Of a DNA stretch of 64,000 nt, positions 60,771-64,000 are shown piece by piece. The DNA is taken from the NCBI GenBank assembly GCA_017469935.1, contig JAFUFL010000039.1:20771-84770 (forward strand). Direction: 5' to 3'. A model generated the notes under the pieces. It did no database searches and was not told the DNA's origin. It worked only from the letters and a program-made list of their open reading frames with translations. The position numbers and the translations under genes are program-made. The DNA comes from Lachnospiraceae bacterium (GTDB taxonomy: Bacteria > Bacillota > Clostridia > Lachnospirales > Lachnospiraceae). Every line of letters begins with the position of its first letter. Position 1 is the first letter of the stretch.

Positions 60771-61337
60771 ATGAAGCAGACAGAACCCATTTCCCAAAAT
60801 CGAGCCCCATTTAACTATAACCTTGTCCTGATCGGCTTTATGGGCGCCGGCAAGTCAACGGTTTCCGACTATTTTCACACCCGGTTCGGCATGGAAGTCA
60901 TTGAAATGGACCGGATCATTGCCGAGCGGGAAAACATGAGCATCAGCGATATCTTCGAGACGCGGGGCGAGGAGTACTTCCGCGACTGCGAGACCGCCCT
61001 TCTCATTGAGATGCAGGCCAGAAAAAATGTCATCATCTCCTGCGGCGGCGGCGTCCCCATGCGCGAGCGCAACGTCGCCGAAATGAAGAAAAACGGCCGT
61101 GTCATCCTGCTGAGCGTCGAACCCGAAACGGTCCTGGCGCGCCTTGAAGATGACCACAGCCGTCCTCTGCTTGAAAATAACAAAAATGTGGACTTTGTCC
61201 GCGCCCTTATGGAGAAGCGCCGCGACAAATACGAGGCGGCCGCAGACATTATCGTGCACACGGACCGCAAAAGTGTTCAGGAGATCTGTGAGGAGATCCT
61301 TGCGGAGCTCCGCGCTATGGATGGCGAGGCCGAGTAA
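60771..61337 (+). CDS. aroK: Shikimate kinase
   Basis: A 188-residue protein after AAAGGAGTAAAGCG. Walker A is LIGFMGAGKSTVSDYF (near 22). The shikimate site includes EMDRIIAE (Asp near 44) and the ETRGEEYFRDCE segment. IISCGGGVPMRERN is the family glycine motif, and the lid Arg is in DHSRPLLENN. It phosphorylates shikimate in chorismate synthesis. The N-terminal 15 residues are an extension beyond the usual start. Downstream DNA carries TTGTTAAC repeats and bioY. Confidence 0.94.
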   Translation: MKQTEPISQNRAPFNYNLVLIGFMGAGKSTVSDYFHTRFGMEVIEMDRIIAERENMSISDIFETRGEEYFRDCETALLIEMQARKNVIISCGGGVPMRERNVAEMKKNGRVILLSVEPETVLARLEDDHSRPLLENNKNVDFVRALMEKRRDKYEAAADIIVHTDRKSVQEICEEILAELRAMDGEAE

Positions 61338-61345
61338 CAGGCGTA

Positions 61346-61406
61346 TTGTTAACACCCCATTGTTAACCGGCGAGTTGTTAACCACAATCCGCCTTCATTT
61401 GTTAAC
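61346..61406. repeat. Four direct TTGTTAAC repeats between aroK and bioY
   Basis: TTGTTAAC occurs at 61346, 61360, 61375 and 61399, starting nine bases after the aroK stop. The last is the left half of the BirA-type operator; the others could be extra half-sites. Confidence 0.85.
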
Positions 61407-61430
61407 CCAATCCATTTTCATGGTTGACAA
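61399..61430 (+). promoter_or_regulatory. BirA-type biotin operator upstream of bioY
   Basis: TTGTTAACC (61399-61407), 14 bases, GGTTGACAA (61422-61430). This fits the known BirA operator pattern TTGTnAACC-N14/15-GGTTnACAA. Its right half contains TTGACA, a possible -35, so bound BirA-biotinyl-AMP would block transcription of bioY. The matching -10 is weak (TAAGCT). Confidence 0.8.
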
Positions 61431-61467
61431 TTTACCTCTAATCGATTAAGCTTGCTTAAGCGAAATG

Positions 61468-61538
61468 ATTTGGCCCCTCTGGTGATTTGGCTTCATTCGT
61501 GTTTTACTCCTAAGTGTTTTGCTCCTCAGGGGCCAAAT
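61468..61538 (+). promoter_or_regulatory. Long-range hairpin in the bioY leader
   Basis: ATTTGGCCCCT (61468-61478) and AGGGGCCAAAT (61528-61538) are perfect inverted repeats around a 49-base T-rich loop, 33 bases before the bioY start. No T run follows, so it is not a standard terminator. Confidence 0.5.
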
Positions 61539-61571
61539 AAATTACGTAATTACGATTAAGAGGTATATACT

Positions 61572-62135
61572 ATGAAAATGTCCACATACGATCTTGTTCT
61601 CTGCGCGCTCTGCGCGGCCGTAACCTGCGTTCTTGCCCCCCTGTCCATTCCGCTGGCCGGCGAAGTGCCGATCTCACTGGCAACTTTCGCCGTTCTGCTC
61701 TCGGGAATCCTTCTGGGCGGCAAGCTCGGCGCACTCAGCCAGCTTGTCTACGTGCTTCTGGGAAGCGTCGGAGTTCCCGTATTTGCCGGATGGACCGGCG
61801 GCATCGGCATCACTCTCGGCGTCACGGGCGGCTATATCATCGGCTATATCCCCATGGCTTTCGTCGCCGGTTTCCTCTACCATCTCTACGGCAAAAATGC
61901 CTCCGGAGCCCGCAAATATGTCGTTATGTTCGGCTCCATGATATTGGCCACCGCCGTGCTCTACTTATTCGGAACCGCCTGGTTCATGGCCCAGACGGGG
62001 ATGACACTGGGTGCCTCTCTGGCTGCCTGCGTGATCCCTTTCCTGCTGGGAGATCTCATTAAGATCGCAGCCGTAATGCTTGTCGCGGTACCGATTGAAG
62101 CCGCCGTAAAGAAGGCCGTTCCCGTCACTGAATAA
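61572..62135 (+). CDS. bioY: Biotin transporter substrate-binding protein BioY
   Basis: A 187-residue membrane protein with six helices and the BioY motifs PLAGEVPISLATFAVLLSGI, LGGKLGALSQLVYVLLGSVG and VFAGWTGGIGITLGVTGGYI. It captures biotin as the S-component of an ECF transporter; the shared ECF energising genes are not in this window. An AAGAGG site sits near the ATG and a BirA-type operator lies upstream, so expression is expected when biotin is low. Confidence 0.96.
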   Translation: MKMSTYDLVLCALCAAVTCVLAPLSIPLAGEVPISLATFAVLLSGILLGGKLGALSQLVYVLLGSVGVPVFAGWTGGIGITLGVTGGYIIGYIPMAFVAGFLYHLYGKNASGARKYVVMFGSMILATAVLYLFGTAWFMAQTGMTLGASLAACVIPFLLGDLIKIAAVMLVAVPIEAAVKKAVPVTE

Positions 62136-62172
62136 GGTTGTTGTAAACTCACGCCTGTATAGCACCTGCGTT

Positions 62173-62210
62173 AAAAGGCGCCGTATCCATTAGTGATACG
62201 GCGCCTTTTT
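62173..62210. terminator. Bidirectional terminator after bioY
   Basis: AAAAGGCGCCGTATC / GATACGGCGCCTTTT, a perfect 15-bp stem with a seven-base loop and A/T tracts on both sides, between convergent genes. Confidence 0.95.
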
Positions 62211-62258
62211 GCGGCTGCAGACCGGTTCGGCTTTTCTATTCCGCAAGCCGGGCACATA

Positions 62259-63041
62259 CTATTTCTCATAATCCCATTCACAAAAGAAACAGACCGTCTT
62301 TTGTCCGAACTTCTTATCGTTCCAATGCCCGTCATGCATACTCGAGTTCATGTGCGCATAATCCTCATAGTCATTGGATGAATTGGGCTCCTGGCTGCCT
62401 TCTGCGTTGATTCCCCAGTCTTCATAGCCGGATTCATGGCCTCCTACCCATTTCCAATTTCCTTCTTCCAGCCAGTCGGAATAACCGAAGAACACCTCAT
62501 CATATCCGATTTCCAGCATATAATCATACAGATAATCATTTTCCTCCTGATCATTGATCACGGCGAGGTACCCGCCTCTGGAAGAACAATACTCTGCTGC
62601 CTGCTCCCAGCTTTCACAAATGTCGTCAAATATGTAATAGGAATGACCATTATAAGTACTGGCGTCGTCAGGTATATCCACGTTAGCAGGAATCGCTTTT
62701 TCTTCCGGTTCACTTGAAGAATCCGTATCAACCGGGTTCTCGGGTTCAACGTCGACATCAGTTCCGACAATAGTGTCTGTCGTGATTCCATCATTTCCCG
62801 CGTCACTGCTGCCGGCCGCTGCCGAATCAGAGCCCTGATTCTCCGAATTGGTTCCGGAATTCGATGTAACTACAAAAAAAGCGCACTCCGCAAGCAATAT
62901 GATTCCGAGTACAGCGATAATCAACGCCTGGATCGTATTCTTGTTGCCCTTAACGGGCTGTTTGACTGTTAATCTGGCTCCGCATGAATTGCAATAAAGA
63001 CTATCGGGATTATTCTCTCTTCCGCACACAGGACATCTCAT
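62259..63041 (-). CDS. Zinc-ribbon membrane protein with extracellular C-type lectin domain
   Basis: A 260-residue protein after AAAGGAATGACC. It begins with a zinc ribbon (CPVCGRE and CNSCGARL), followed by one membrane helix (~38-60, ALIIAVLGIILLAECAFFVV) and an acidic Ser/Asp/Glu linker to ~125. The C-terminal domain is C-type lectin-like: YNGHSYYIFDDICESWEQAA, EYCSSRGGYLAVINDQEEND, VFFGYSDWLEEGNWKWVGGH, GHWNDKKF (the WND motif) and a final CFFCEWD. It is inferred to bind a glycan or protein outside the cell. It lies 32 bases after the SPOR fragment, so the genes are probably co-transcribed. Confidence 0.85.
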   Translation of the reverse strand: MRCPVCGRENNPDSLYCNSCGARLTVKQPVKGNKNTIQALIIAVLGIILLAECAFFVVTSNSGTNSENQGSDSAAAGSSDAGNDGITTDTIVGTDVDVEPENPVDTDSSSEPEEKAIPANVDIPDDASTYNGHSYYIFDDICESWEQAAEYCSSRGGYLAVINDQEENDYLYDYMLEIGYDEVFFGYSDWLEEGNWKWVGGHESGYEDWGINAEGSQEPNSSNDYEDYAHMNSSMHDGHWNDKKFGQKTVCFFCEWDYEK

Positions 63042-63073
63042 TTCGGGTCATTCCTTTCTATCATAGCCGCGTC

Positions 63074-63310
63074 CTATTCTCCAATCCACTCCCCGGAGTA
63101 TTTAATGTATGCATCTGATTTGAATTTCTTAGCCCTTGACAGCATTTTTTCTGCTTCCTCCTTCGAATCATATATACCGGCTGAGATTACATAATGTCTT
63201 TCTGTATTTAAATTGCTCCAGTCTGTTGTGACAAAAATGTCTGCGGGAAGACCGGACTCTTGCATACTCGAAGCAACGCTCTCCGATCCTGCTCTGTCTT
63301 TTGACGAACC
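63074..63310 (-). pseudogene. SPOR-like C-terminal segment separated from the SH3-repeat gene by an in-frame TGA
   Basis: The frame continues directly from the TGA at 63311-63313 as GSSKDRAGSESVASSMQESG to the SPOR-like YVISAGIYDSKEEAEKMLSR and YIKYSGEWIGE, ending in TAG. An internal ATG at 63265 has no good ribosome binding site. It is best read as the end of the upstream SH3 protein cut off by a nonsense codon, or reached only by read-through. SPOR domains bind peptidoglycan with stripped stem peptides. Confidence 0.6.
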
Positions 63311-64000
63311 TCACCAAATCCCATAAAAGGGCTCGTATTCCTCTCCTTCTTCCTCTCCTTCTCCATAAAAGCGAGCGTGTTCATCTCCTTCTTCCTCTCC
63401 TTCTCCCACTCCTTCATCGCCTGCTTCTTCCGTCGAAGAATCCGTCTCGCCCTCTACAGTGATCAGATATGCTCGCACATACCCTGTATTGCCGTTTTCC
63501 AGCTGTATGTGATACCACATGTTACCGTCTGCGGAATATACTACCTTAAGGATCCGAACTCTTGACCCTTTATCAAGGACCCCAATGGCCTCTGCCTCTG
63601 AAGAAGCGTCATTTCTTATTGTAACGCGAGCCGTTGCTACAATACCATATTTTCCGGCGCTGCTGTCGCTAAGGCCATCTGCTCCCTGCTCCGGTTCATT
63701 GCCTGCTTCTTCCGTCCGAGAATCCGTCTCGCCCTCTACAGTGATCAGATATCGTCGCACATACCCTGTATTGCCGTTTTCCAGCTGTATGTGATACCAC
63801 ATGTTACCGTCTTCGGAATATACTACCTCAAGGATCCGAACTCTTGACCCTTTATCAAGGACCCCAATGGCCCCTGCCTCTGAAGAAGCGTCATTTCTTA
63901 TTGTAACGCCATCCGTTGCTGCAATACCATATTTTCCGGCGCTGCTGTCGCTAGGGCCATCTGCTCCCTGCTCCGGTTCATTGCCTGCTTCTTCCGTCAG
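63311..64000 (-). CDS. SH3-repeat protein, N-terminus beyond the right edge
   Basis: The frame is open from the window edge, so the start is missing; 229 codons are visible. It contains two nearly identical 94-residue units, each with an acidic linker (TEEAGNEPEQGADG) and a bacterial SH3 domain (VTIRNDASSEA, VLDKGSRVRIL, MWYHIQLENGNTGYVR). A third linker runs into a Glu/Gly-rich tail produced by a 42-bp tandem duplication and ends FYGIW. SH3b domains usually bind wall peptides. The downstream lectin protein may share its surface role. Confidence 0.8.
   Translation of the reverse strand: MTEEAGNEPEQGADGPSDSSAGKYGIAATDGVTIRNDASSEAGAIGVLDKGSRVRILEVVYSEDGNMWYHIQLENGNTGYVRRYLITVEGETDSRTEEAGNEPEQGADGLSDSSAGKYGIVATARVTIRNDASSEAEAIGVLDKGSRVRILKVVYSADGNMWYHIQLENGNTGYVRAYLITVEGETDSSTEEAGDEGVGEGEEEGDEHARFYGEGEEEGEEYEPFYGIW
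63314..63413 (-). repeat. 42-bp tandem duplication in the Glu-rich tail
   Basis: On the minus strand the unit GAGAAGGAGAGGAAGAAGGA plus GATGAACACGCTCGCTTTTATG is followed by a second, slightly diverged copy ending CCCTTTTATG, just before the in-frame TGA. Confidence 0.75.
63425..64000 (-). repeat. 282-bp near-identical SH3 repeat units
   Basis: Two adjacent units (junction near 63715) differ at only a few positions over 282 bp, for example GPSDSSAG/GLSDSSAG and ILEVVYSED/ILKVVYSAD. The array probably continues past the edge. Confidence 0.85.

Noticed and set aside
63311-63313. TGA recoded as tryptophan or selenocysteine
   Set aside because: TGA is used as a normal stop by other genes here, and no SECIS-like context was evident; a nonsense change is simpler.

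Overview
The window looks like a chromosome segment from a Gram-positive clostridium, most likely a moderately GC-rich member of the Lachnospiraceae. The evidence is the paired glgC/glgD ADP-glucose pyrophosphorylase genes, strong AGGAGG-type ribosome binding sites, a CIRCE heat-shock operator, a YitT protein, the paired TIGR03960/TIGR03936 radical-SAM genes, a zinc-ribbon DUF6320-type membrane protein, and many secreted or surface proteins. There are no rRNA or tRNA genes, CRISPR arrays, prophages or intact insertion sequences. Placement below family level cannot be decided from the sequence alone.

Layout. 1-3.2 kb: 5' part of a large surface adhesin reading off the left edge, divergent from an AraC regulator. 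4.5-9.1 kb: NudC-like hydrolase, a small orphan protein, a C39-like peptidase just downstream of a secreted SH3/3D-type protein, an MscS channel and an unknown protein. 9.5-17 kb: hybrid histidine kinase, small unknown proteins, a secreted transglutaminase-like protein, a phasin-like protein, a VanY-type carboxypeptidase and a phosphoribosyltransferase. 17-20.6 kb: DapF-fold racemase with a polar amino-acid ABC transporter. 20.6-27.6 kb: 1,681-residue Ig-repeat membrane protein and a Ser/Thr kinase with a repeat expansion in its alpha-C helix. 28-34.2 kb: esterase/DUF6320/acyltransferase operon, Nudix hydrolase and HelD. 34.5-39.1 kb: truncated MocR regulator, repeat-flanked DUF2828/VWA gene and argC. 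39.2-42.5 kb: lon with CIRCE, divergent from a TetR gene. 42.6-47.5 kb: YitT, glgC, glgD, class II aldolase and a small XRE regulator. 48-52.2 kb: an unusual double-AAA+ zinc protease and a YbjN-like gene. 52.3-62.1 kb: esterase, rhodanese, GNAT, MATE, the radical-SAM pair, GDPD, aroK and bioY with a BirA-type operator. 62.2-64 kb: a zinc-ribbon/C-type-lectin protein and an SH3-repeat/SPOR protein running off the right edge.

Two candidates stand out as undescribed biology. The first is a soluble 1,176-residue protein that joins a Clp-type AAA+ module, a receiver-like domain, an FtsH-type AAA+ module and an M41 zinc protease, with no membrane segment, next to a YbjN-like chaperone-fold gene. 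The second is a Ser/Thr kinase whose alpha-C helix segment, including the conserved Glu, is repeated four times in frame by a 24-bp coding minisatellite, next to a giant Ig-repeat surface protein. The lon/tetR control region also combines two promoters, two palindromes and a CIRCE site. Several dispersed repeat families occupy the intergenic DNA; one appears to have truncated the MocR gene and flanks the DUF2828 gene as 37-bp direct repeats.
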